6,493 nucleotides of DNA, from contig CANHEC010000141.1 in NCBI GenBank assembly GCA_947459455.1, forward strand, positions 1 to 6,493, written 5' to 3'. The position numbers were made by a program, and so were the translations under genes. Below the pieces are notes generated by a model that saw nothing but the letters and a program-made list of their open reading frames with translations, was not told the origin of the DNA and did not search any database. The stretch is from Chitinophagaceae bacterium. Its GTDB lineage: Bacteria; Bacteroidota; Bacteroidia; Chitinophagales; Chitinophagaceae. This document shows, one piece after another, positions 1 to 6,493 of this stretch. Within the stretch, counting starts at the first letter, position 1; each line of letters opens with the position of its first letter.

Positions 1-666
1 ACAATGCGCAAGGCCGGCAGGCCTTTGCAGCATGCGCAGCGCCATCCACTGTGCCGCCAGTAGCAGCGGTATTATTGCCACTTCATGGTTGTAAGCATTG
101 GCATGATACCACAGCGTGGCGGGCAGGCACAAATAAACGAGTGCCGTATAAAACCCGACTTCCCTGGCTGCAGCCTCCTGGCCGTGCGGCTTCAGCCACC
201 TGTAGGAGGCGCTGGCCAGCCCATACAGCAGCCACAGCACCAGCAGCTGCAGGCACAGGTTGAACAGATTGATGGCCAATGGCGACGGAGATATGCCCAA
301 GGCAGTGAAACCGAAATACGGCATCAGATAGCTGCCCGGGCCGACAGCAAAATAGCCGCCACTTTGCAAGATTTTTCCCAGCGGTTTGGAGGGCTGTGGC
401 CACTGCTGGCTGGCGACTTGGGTATAAAACTGAATGGGGGTGTACCAATAGGCAGCCGGCCCACCAGCCTGCTGCCATGCCTTTACGCATACCAGCACGG
501 CGGCACTGTTCAGCTCGTGGTGCTGGCTCAGTGGCCGGCTGATAGAGGGCCAGCGCAGTACTACACTTAAGGCAAATGCCAGCAGCAGCCACCGTGCATG
601 TAAAGAAAAAGACAATTTGAAAGGCACCCTTGCAAGATACTGTCTGTGCTTATAGATCGTCAGCAT
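1..666 (-). CDS. Polytopic membrane protein, possibly GT-C-type glycosyltransferase (N-terminal 222 residues; C-terminus beyond left edge)
   Basis: This minus-strand frame is open from the ATG at 666-664 to the window edge, 222 codons without a stop. It reads as a real membrane protein. A basic N-terminus (K6, R8, R13, K17, R25) precedes a first hydrophobic segment at about residues 26-37. A long polar, aromatic-rich loop (about 40-102) follows and contains HHELNSA at 49-55. Next come GPGSYLMPYF at 109-118 and further hydrophobic segments at about 129-150, 171-186 and 195-213. One membrane span followed by a large external loop with an acidic residue, then multiple spans, is the layout of GT-C glycosyltransferases (GT39/ArnT/PMT-like), which use lipid-linked sugars. 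Assignment to that class is inference from topology. The ATG lies inside the 3' end of the AsmA-like gene, giving a 17-base overlap. GTG at 627 (22 bases after that gene's stop) and TTG at 615 are alternative starts. No convincing ribosome-binding site decides between them. Coding status is fairly sure; function is not. Confidence 0.72.
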   Translation of the reverse strand, partial: MLTIYKHRQYLARVPFKLSFSLHARWLLLAFALSVVLRWPSISRPLSQHHELNSAAVLVCVKAWQQAGGPAAYWYTPIQFYTQVASQQWPQPSKPLGKILQSGGYFAVGPGSYLMPYFGFTALGISPSPLAINLFNLCLQLLVLWLLYGLASASYRWLKPHGQEAAAREVGFYTALVYLCLPATLWYHANAYNHEVAIIPLLLAAQWMALRMLQRPAGLAHC

Positions 667-3600
667 TCCAATAGTCGGCGGGTAGTTTGTACTGCTGCAG
701 ATTTTTCAAAAACTTACGGCGTTCCTTACGGTCAGTCTTTATACCGATGTTGGTGAGCAAGCCTTCTACTGCTATTTTACCCCAGTAGTTAAACTGCCCT
801 CGCTTTACCACACGCTGTTTGAAAATGAGGTTCGGCCTGCCATTATCACGACGGCGTACTACCTGGTTAATCAGCCAATTGAGTGCGCCAGACATAAAGT
901 ATTTCTCTTTGCCGTCAGCACTCAGTTTCTGTACGTTCATTTTATGGTACCGCAGATCCATGGTGCCAAAGGCAAAGTGCTGATTGCCGTTTACGATCAT
1001 GGTGAGGGTGTCTACTACGCCGTTGTAGATGCGTAATCCCATCAGCGGTCGCAGCATTGTGTTCATTTCCGGCATTGGAAAACTGCCCATTCGCACCCGC
1101 ATCCAAAAGCCCTGCAAGGTATCGGTGTAGCTTTGCCTGAAGTTGATGCGCATTTTTCCCTTGCCATACAGCCTGCTGTCCATAATCATAATCAGAGAAT
1201 CCTTGTCGTGGTAGTCCCAGTTGCGCAAGTGAGCAATACTTCCTTTGATCTGATCGAGATATATGCTGCCTTCTTTTCCGGTTTTCTGGCCTATCTCATT
1301 GTATTGAATACGTCCGTTTTGCAGGTATACCGAGTCTACTTTGAACAGTATCGGAATACGCATGATTTGCTGCGCCAGCAGTGGGCGGTAGGTTACAGTA
1401 TCTTCAGGCCGCGTCTTGTCGCGTTGGGGGTGCAGCAGCCAGTCCCACACTTTTACAGCATGTATATGCAGTTTGGCGGAAGAGTCAGTAAAGTCAGGCT
1501 TCACGTCTTCCAGCACCAGCTTGCCCGTTTTGAATTGTATGTGATCTGTTTCAAACGGATGCGATAGCCAATGCTCTTCTCTGGCCAATGCCGGTAACAA
1601 CTGCAGTGAATCCATTGCAATGCGCAAAGACTTGTTTTGCCGGGCCTGCAGGCCAAATGCCGATAGCTGCTGCCGATTGTTTTTGCGTATCAGCTGCACA
1701 CCATTCGCCCACCAATGATTGTTGACCAGAAGGGTGCGCCAGTTGAGTGTGTCACGATTGTTGTAAGCAAACTGGGTGGCGCCTAGCTCAGCGGCACTAA
1801 TGCTGGTGGTATCGCCTTTGTCGCTAACGATGGTGTGCGCCAGCGACAACAGGCGAATGCTGTCGACCATCAGTGACAGGCGTTTCGATTTTGGCTGCAG
1901 GTTTATGTCGCTCAGCTGCATGTGCACAGCTGCCGGCTGAAAGAAACGGCGGGCAAAACCGGCACCAATTTTGGTACTGCTGTAATTTATCTGATCGGCA
2001 TGCAACAGTGGTTCGCCTTCGGACAGTTTGTACCACACCTGCTGACACTCCAGCCGACCGCTGTTGATATTGGCATGATAGGCGGTATCGCCATTCCTTC
2101 GCTGCATCTGCAGTTCTACATTGGCATTTGTCAGCAGCAGTTGTTGCAATTGTAGCGGCTTGTCGGAAGCGGTACCGGCCGAAGCCGTTGCACGTGCGGG
2201 GCTAGCACTATCAGGCAGGGTGGTAGTCAGCTTCAGCTTGCTGTTATCCATAAGCAGGCTGGTTACTCGTAGTTCAGGCAGGTCGGTGCTGGTTACGCCC
2301 AATGCTGCTTCCAATAGTTCGGCTTCAAAGCTGATGGCAGTATGGCCCTTGCTGTTTGCTCCTTTTACCTGCCGGATGCGCACCGTACCGGGTTGCACTA
2401 TCTCCAGGTTGCCTGCTTCTAATTGGGTGGTACCGCTTTCCAGTTGGTTGGCCTTGCTGCCCAGCACCAGCGTTTGCCAACTGGCATGTTTGTTTTGCCA
2501 CTCAAAATTCGTCGCTGCTACATCAAAGGTAGCCGAGGCAGCAGTGCGGCTGCTGTCAATCATTTTTAGCACAATATTGTTCAGCCGAAGCCGGTCGGCT
2601 ATCAGGTGCAGTGGGCTTTGCTGGCTACTGTCCTTCGGTGTGCTACCAGGCTGTTTTTTGCGCAGCTGAATCGTTCCTCGTTCTACCAGCAGGTCGCTGA
2701 TGCGCAGGCCATCGGCACGTGTCAGGTCCAGCGTACTGAGTGCATTCAAAATGGTTACGCCCTGCAAGTCCACTTCGGTGTCTTCGCCAAATTTGCCAGT
2801 GATGCGGCCAAAGTAGAATCCTCGTGGATTATTCAAGAGGCGGGCGGCTGAAATGCGTAGTTGTATGTTTTTGCCAGTTAGCATAAAGCCATCAGTTGTC
2901 AGCCGGTCGATAGCATGAATAATCTCCATGGCATTGGTGGCGCCCAATAGTTTCTGGCCATTTACCATCAGCGATAGACCTGCCAGCTTTAGTTGGCTGG
3001 CGCCATTTTGCTGCGGCGATAAGATGACAGATGCATTGCGCACCTCTACCTCATCCAGGCTCAGCGCTTGTTGTACGCCTCTTAGCGTCTTGTCTACTTT
3101 CTTATTCAGGCGTTCACCCCTAGCATTGGCCGATAGGCCGTCGGGGCGAGAAGCCGCTTTCATGGTGGCTACCTCTACCGTTGGGTTCAACAGTTGCAGG
3201 CGCTTCGCTTTCAGCTTTTTTACCAGCAGATCGGGCAGCGAATAATCTGATACCCGCAAGGTAGGAATCATGATCTGGTTGGCGGTAGCTGTTTGGCTTT
3301 TACGTTCGCGTAGCTGGTAGCCCTGCATGATCAGCTGACCGTTATCGATGGCTAAATCCTGCAACCTGAGTTGGTACAGATTGTTGTCGTCCCGGTCTTG
3401 AAAATCGGTGATGCGAATCGTCATCCCTTCTATCTGAAACTGTGGCTGGCGAAGCGGCTGTAGTGATACCTGCTTTAGTAATAAGTTTTTGCCTGATAGC
3501 GAAAGCATCGATTCATCGCTGTCGCGGTCGGCAAGTGTTTTGGTGCGGATGCTGTAGGCCATATCAGATACCTGCACATAGTGTAGCAGCAAAGGATGAC

Positions 3601-4525
3601 CCTGATAAGGCGTACGCTTTTTACTTGTCGATTTTTGCTGGTTAGCCGCTATCTCATCGGCCAGGTCCAGACTAATACGACCTTGCGCAGCCAATACGCT
3701 GTCAATTTCTATTTCCGAAGTTTTCAAAAAGTGTTGCCACCGAAATCCACGCACATCTATGCTGGATAGCTGTACACTTTCTTGCTCTTCAAATCGGGTT
3801 TTGTACTGCACGTCCAGCGAGTCAATTGACAAGTCACCCTGCAGGCCGTTCACTTCCAGCAGTCCCAGTTGTACCCGAAGGTTGCTATCGGGCAGCTGCA
3901 CCTGTGGCTTACGCAGTCGTAGTATGCCAGTTCTGGCAATCGGTTCGTTGGGCTGTCGCTCCGGGTCCAGATTCAGGTCATTTACCAATATGTCCAGATG
4001 GTTGATGCCAAATAGAATGCGCTGAGCAGTGCTGTCGGTGATAGTCAGGTCGGCATTTTTGATGGCGGCATGCCTGATGTCGAGCGTTTGAAATTGTCGA
4101 AACACCTGTTGCTGCAAGCTGTCAAGCGCAGCGGCTACCGATTTCGGTGCATGCTGTGCTTGCCGGTGGCCCGCAGCCAGTAACGTCAGTTGCGGATTGA
4201 CCACCTGCAACAGCTCGATATCCAATTGCTTGTTGAATAACAAGGCCCAAAGCGAAGTAAGGGATACCTGCACGCTATCAGCTTTCACCCGGGTACCCGC
4301 CTTGCCGCCGGCAGGACGAAGGTCGAGGCCTTCAATGAGTATACCGGTAGGACGATAAAAGAAATGAACGTCTTTCGTATGGGCCTCGTATGATCCTTTT
4401 GATAGTTTTTGTACCAGCCGCTCTACAATGGCTTGCGACTGGTATAGTAGCAGCAGGTGTGCGCCCACACCAAGCACCAGTAGTGTAAGTACAGTGACGA
4501 GTAAAATTTTCCGAAGCTTGCGCAT
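650..4525 (-). CDS. Large AsmA/TamB/YhdP-like membrane-anchored envelope protein, 1291 aa
   Basis: The frame also allows a TTG start at 4588, but the ATG at 4525-4523 is preferred. It puts a basic MRKLRK directly before one hydrophobic segment (about residues 7-28), a classic signal anchor with the rest in the periplasm; the extra 21 residues would be Pro/Cys-rich and run towards the metG terminator. Residues 50-115 show the AsmA-type N-terminal pattern: GILIEGLDLR at 61-70, a V-x-V strand and hydrophobic turn at 85-97, then LLQVVNPQLTLL at 105-116. From there to about 1075 a degenerate strand motif, L-x-V-x-N-(A/G/P)-x-(L/V)-x-L, recurs about a dozen times. Examples are LAIDNGQLIM (391-400), VEVRNASVIL (493-502), LLLTNANVEL (796-805) and VYLQNGRIQY (1066-1075). 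Such repeats suggest a long beta-groove protein of the class that includes AsmA, TamB and YhdP, implicated in phospholipid movement between envelope membranes. Low-complexity stretches at about 291-307, 626-638 and 772-790 look like loops. Residues 1100-1291 are distinct and end in a basic, helical tail. There is no second membrane span. Family placement is by pattern; the substrate and partner are unknown. Confidence 0.88.
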   Translation of the reverse strand: MRKLRKILLVTVLTLLVLGVGAHLLLLYQSQAIVERLVQKLSKGSYEAHTKDVHFFYRPTGILIEGLDLRPAGGKAGTRVKADSVQVSLTSLWALLFNKQLDIELLQVVNPQLTLLAAGHRQAQHAPKSVAAALDSLQQQVFRQFQTLDIRHAAIKNADLTITDSTAQRILFGINHLDILVNDLNLDPERQPNEPIARTGILRLRKPQVQLPDSNLRVQLGLLEVNGLQGDLSIDSLDVQYKTRFEEQESVQLSSIDVRGFRWQHFLKTSEIEIDSVLAAQGRISLDLADEIAANQQKSTSKKRTPYQGHPLLLHYVQVSDMAYSIRTKTLADRDSDESMLSLSGKNLLLKQVSLQPLRQPQFQIEGMTIRITDFQDRDDNNLYQLRLQDLAIDNGQLIMQGYQLRERKSQTATANQIMIPTLRVSDYSLPDLLVKKLKAKRLQLLNPTVEVATMKAASRPDGLSANARGERLNKKVDKTLRGVQQALSLDEVEVRNASVILSPQQNGASQLKLAGLSLMVNGQKLLGATNAMEIIHAIDRLTTDGFMLTGKNIQLRISAARLLNNPRGFYFGRITGKFGEDTEVDLQGVTILNALSTLDLTRADGLRISDLLVERGTIQLRKKQPGSTPKDSSQQSPLHLIADRLRLNNIVLKMIDSSRTAASATFDVAATNFEWQNKHASWQTLVLGSKANQLESGTTQLEAGNLEIVQPGTVRIRQVKGANSKGHTAISFEAELLEAALGVTSTDLPELRVTSLLMDNSKLKLTTTLPDSASPARATASAGTASDKPLQLQQLLLTNANVELQMQRRNGDTAYHANINSGRLECQQVWYKLSEGEPLLHADQINYSSTKIGAGFARRFFQPAAVHMQLSDINLQPKSKRLSLMVDSIRLLSLAHTIVSDKGDTTSISAAELGATQFAYNNRDTLNWRTLLVNNHWWANGVQLIRKNNRQQLSAFGLQARQNKSLRIAMDSLQLLPALAREEHWLSHPFETDHIQFKTGKLVLEDVKPDFTDSSAKLHIHAVKVWDWLLHPQRDKTRPEDTVTYRPLLAQQIMRIPILFKVDSVYLQNGRIQYNEIGQKTGKEGSIYLDQIKGSIAHLRNWDYHDKDSLIMIMDSRLYGKGKMRINFRQSYTDTLQGFWMRVRMGSFPMPEMNTMLRPLMGLRIYNGVVDTLTMIVNGNQHFAFGTMDLRYHKMNVQKLSADGKEKYFMSGALNWLINQVVRRRDNGRPNLIFKQRVVKRGQFNYWGKIAVEGLLTNIGIKTDRKERRKFLKNLQQYKLPADYWNADDL

Positions 4526-4590
4526 GCAGGGCGAACTACAATAATTGTAGGGTAAGATAGGCAAATCTGCCAGCACCCCGCCGGGCAAAT
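4526..4590 (-). promoter_or_regulatory. 5' leader of the AsmA-like gene with a weak Bacteroidota-type promoter candidate
   Basis: Read on the minus strand, TTTG at 4589-4586 and CAGATTTG at 4569-4562 resemble the Bacteroidota -33 (TTTG) and -7 (TAnnTTTG) boxes, the latter with one mismatch at its first base. The 16-base spacing is shorter than the usual 19 or so, and the -33-like element lies at the end of the metG terminator T-run. Transcription would begin near 4556, just before the palindrome. The match is weak and could be chance, but the terminator upstream implies that a promoter lies somewhere in this leader. No Shine-Dalgarno site precedes the ATG, as is common in this phylum. Confidence 0.2.
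4536..4550. repeat. 15-bp perfect inverted repeat, CTACAAT-A-ATTGTAG, upstream of the AsmA-like gene
   Basis: Two 7-base arms match exactly around a single central A. The element ends 10 bases before the ATG at 4525. An odd-length palindrome with almost no loop is a poor RNA hairpin but a common shape for a dimeric repressor site. It could equally be chance in an AT-rich spacer. An operator role is inference. Confidence 0.35.
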
Positions 4591-4626
4591 AAAAAAGGGT
4601 AGCCGCCCGATGAAACAGCTACCCTT
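4591..4626 (-). terminator. Rho-independent terminator of metG
   Basis: On the minus strand, AAGGGTAGC (4626-4618) pairs perfectly with GCTACCCTT (4603-4595) across a 14-base loop and runs straight into T residues at 4596-4591. The first arm begins 27 bases after the metG stop codon. On the plus strand the second arm is not followed by a T-run, so the element acts for metG only. It separates metG from the downstream AsmA-like gene. Confidence 0.88.
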
Positions 4627-4653
4627 GCTTGATATGGTTCAGCATGCTGGTAT

Positions 4654-6493
4654 TTAGCTCACGCCAGCACCCGCATCAATCTTGTCTTCCGGGTTTACAA
4701 AGTGCAGCTTGCCGCTGGCATCTTCGGCCATCAGTATCATACCCTGACTTTCAATGCCACGCATTTTGCGGGGTGCCAGGTTTACTACCACGGTCACTTG
4801 CTTACCCACAATATCCTCAGGCTTAAAATGCAGGGCTATGCCACTCACAATGGTGCGGATTTCAAAGCCCAGGTCCACCTGCAACTTCAGCAGTTTATCT
4901 GCCTTCTCCACTTTTTCGGCCGATACAATGGTGCCTACCCGCAGGTCAATCCTGGCAAAATCATCAAACACGATTTCAGGCTTTACAGGCGCTGCCTGCT
5001 TTTCTTCTACCGGTGCGGGTGTCGTTGCTTCCACGGGTTTTCCTCCTTTCAGTTTGTCTATCTGCTTTTCTATTTCTGCGTCCTCAATCTTTCGGAACAA
5101 TAATTCAGGTGCCCGCAGGCTGTAGCCGGTGCTCAGCAGCTTTTCCTTGCTGGCGTTTTCCCAATCCAGCATCTTTTCTACCACCTTCATCATGTGCATC
5201 ATCTTTCGGGCTGTGCCTGGCAAAAATGGATTGATCATGATGGCCAGGTTGGCGCTTAGTTGCAGGCACACATGCATGGTGATGTCGATGCTTTCCCGTG
5301 CAGTTACTTGTTCAGGCGTTGCCAGTCCGCCCTTGCCGCTCAGCAGGTCGTCGCCCAGTACTTTGGCTTTTATCCACGGCTCTTTTTTCTGCATGTACTG
5401 GTTGCCTTTTCGGGCCAGGTCTATTACTTCGTACAGCGCATCCCGAAATTTATATTGCTCCAGCAGCTGTTCCATTTTCTGCTTCGTCGCTTTGATGTCG
5501 GCAAACACCTGCCGGTCGTCGTCGTCCATAGCCTCCGCATGCAATGGCGGCACTTTGCCACCACATAGCTTGTGCATCAGCACCCAGGTGCGGTTAATGA
5601 AGTTGCCAAAAATGCTCACCAGCTCACTGTTGTTGGCATCCTGAAAACCCTTCCACGTAAAATCGCTGTCCTTGGTTTCGGGTGCAATGGTGGTGAGGTA
5701 ATAGCGCAGCACATCTTCACAGCCCGGAAAGTCTTCGAGGTATTCGTGCAGCCATACCGCCCAGTTGCGGCTGGTACTCACCTTATCGCCTTCCAGGTTC
5801 AAAAATTCATTGGCCGGCACATTGTCGGGCAGCACATACTTTCCATGTGCCTTCAGCATCGAGGGAAAGATGATGCAATGAAACACGATGTTGTCTTTGC
5901 CAATGAAGTGCACCAGTTTAGTGTCTTCCTGCTGCCAATAGTTTTGCCAGGTATCGGGCAGCAGTTCTTTGGTGGCGCTGATGTAGCCGATTGGCGCATC
6001 AAACCACACGTACAGTACCTTGCCTTCGGCATCGGGCAGCGGCACTTTCACGCCCCAGCTGCTGTCGCGGGTCATGGCGCGGCTTTGCAGGCCAGCTGTC
6101 AGCCAGCTTTTGCATTGGCCAAATACGTTGGCCTTCCATTCTTTGTGGCCTTCCAGTATCCATTCGTTCAAAAAAGGCTCAAACTCATTCAGCGGAAAAT
6201 ACCAGTGTTTCGTTTTGCGCTTTACGGGCGGGTTATTGCTCAGGGCGCTGCGTGGGTTTATCAGTTGTTCGGGGCTTAGTGAAGTGCCGCATTTTTCGCA
6301 CTGGTCGCCGTAGGCATTGGGATTGCTGCACACCGGGCAGGTGCCTACTATGTAGCGGTCGGCCAAAAAGGTTTCCTTTTCCTCGTCGTAGTACTGCTCG
6401 CTTTCCCGCTCTTCAAACATGCCATCGTCGTACAGCTTCTTGAAGAAGTCGGCCGAGGTTTCGTGATGCACCTTATTGCTGGTGCGGCTGTAG
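4654..6493 (-). CDS. metG: Methionyl-tRNA synthetase (5' end beyond right edge)
   Basis: This cytoplasmic enzyme charges tRNA-Met with methionine using ATP. The frame stays open to the right edge; the GTG at 6471 is an internal valine, since YSRTSNK directly upstream continues the conserved sequence into HHETS. Counting from the first complete codon (6492), 612 residues are present. The N-terminal 70 or so, including the HIGH signature, are outside the window, judging from a usual family length near 680. Zinc-knuckle cysteines are at about 52, 55, 65 and 68 (CPVC and CEKC). WFDAP at 163-167 and HFIGKD at 195-200 belong to the catalytic core. The KMSKS loop is KVSTS at 237-241. The anticodon-binding helical domain follows (FINRTW near 298-303). 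An Ala/Pro/Glu-rich linker (about 475-505) leads to a C-terminal OB-fold tRNA-binding domain (about 508-612; DLRVGTI, then NLAPRKMRGIESQGMIL), which in homologues dimerises the enzyme. The reading frame is intact and a strong terminator follows the stop. Confidence 0.97.
   Translation of the reverse strand, partial: YSRTSNKVHHETSADFFKKLYDDGMFEERESEQYYDEEKETFLADRYIVGTCPVCSNPNAYGDQCEKCGTSLSPEQLINPRSALSNNPPVKRKTKHWYFPLNEFEPFLNEWILEGHKEWKANVFGQCKSWLTAGLQSRAMTRDSSWGVKVPLPDAEGKVLYVWFDAPIGYISATKELLPDTWQNYWQQEDTKLVHFIGKDNIVFHCIIFPSMLKAHGKYVLPDNVPANEFLNLEGDKVSTSRNWAVWLHEYLEDFPGCEDVLRYYLTTIAPETKDSDFTWKGFQDANNSELVSIFGNFINRTWVLMHKLCGGKVPPLHAEAMDDDDRQVFADIKATKQKMEQLLEQYKFRDALYEVIDLARKGNQYMQKKEPWIKAKVLGDDLLSGKGGLATPEQVTARESIDITMHVCLQLSANLAIMINPFLPGTARKMMHMMKVVEKMLDWENASKEKLLSTGYSLRAPELLFRKIEDAEIEKQIDKLKGGKPVEATTPAPVEEKQAAPVKPEIVFDDFARIDLRVGTIVSAEKVEKADKLLKLQVDLGFEIRTIVSGIALHFKPEDIVGKQVTVVVNLAPRKMRGIESQGMILMAEDASGKLHFVNPEDKIDAGAGVS

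Noticed and set aside
85..570. Plus-strand 161-residue open frame
   Set aside because: Gln/Pro-rich antisense shadow of the membrane-protein gene; GC-rich codons in the true gene leave few stops on the other strand.
83..592. Minus-strand 169-residue open frame
   Set aside because: Its translation is Cys/Ala/Pro-rich with no coherent pattern. It is out of frame with the overlapping open membrane-protein frame at 1-666, which looks real.
1133..1567. Plus-strand 144-residue open frame
   Set aside because: Lies entirely opposite the AsmA-like gene and shows no recognisable domain or start context.
2121..2669. Plus-strand 182-residue Ser/Leu-rich open frame
   Set aside because: Antisense shadow of the AsmA-like gene; the Ser/Leu/Cys richness comes from reading its codons backwards.
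4526..4588. TTG start at 4588 adding 21 residues to the AsmA-like protein
   Set aside because: It would put a Pro/Cys-rich stretch before an otherwise standard basic signal anchor and begin right next to the metG terminator T-run. The ATG at 4525 is better.
4526..4653. Small RNA or tRNA gene in the gap between metG and the AsmA-like gene
   Set aside because: The only structures are the terminator hairpin and a short palindrome; there is no cloverleaf and too little space.
5572..6279. Plus-strand 235-residue open frame
   Set aside because: Lies fully opposite conserved metG sequence, which explains its composition; no independent coding signal.
6469..6471. GTG at 6471 as the metG start
   Set aside because: The frame is open upstream to the window edge and the residues there continue the conserved MetG sequence; the catalytic N-terminus would otherwise be missing.

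Overview
The window looks like chromosomal DNA of a Bacteroidota bacterium, probably close to the Chitinophagaceae. The basis is the methionyl-tRNA synthetase, whose signature loop reads KVSTSRNWAVW and which has a C-terminal tRNA-binding domain typical of that phylum. The large AsmA-like envelope protein and the lack of clear Shine-Dalgarno sites also fit. Base composition looks close to even by eye (not calculated). The genus assignment is inference.

All three genes lie on the minus strand, so the window is read from right to left. At the right, 4654-6493 holds metG without its N-terminus, because the gene runs off the right edge. A strong Rho-independent terminator (4591-4626) follows it. 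The 128-base gap also contains a near-perfect palindrome at 4536-4550 and a weak promoter candidate. The middle, 650-4525, is one very large gene for a 1291-residue protein. It has one N-terminal membrane anchor, an AsmA-type N-terminal domain and about a dozen degenerate beta-type repeats, and resembles the AsmA/TamB/YhdP class of envelope lipid-transfer proteins. At the left, 1-666 holds the N-terminal 222 residues of a polytopic membrane protein that runs off the left edge. It has no stop in the window and is easy to miss, since a different, spurious minus-strand frame (83-592) covers the same DNA. It looks like a GT-C-fold glycosyltransferase or a related lipid-linked-sugar enzyme, but this is tentative.

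The terminator separates metG, a housekeeping translation gene, from the other two. The AsmA-like gene and the membrane protein gene overlap by 17 bases if the only upstream ATG is used. They are probably co-transcribed and may be translationally coupled, which suggests a small envelope-biogenesis operon. No tRNA, rRNA, CRISPR, insertion sequence or phage feature was seen.
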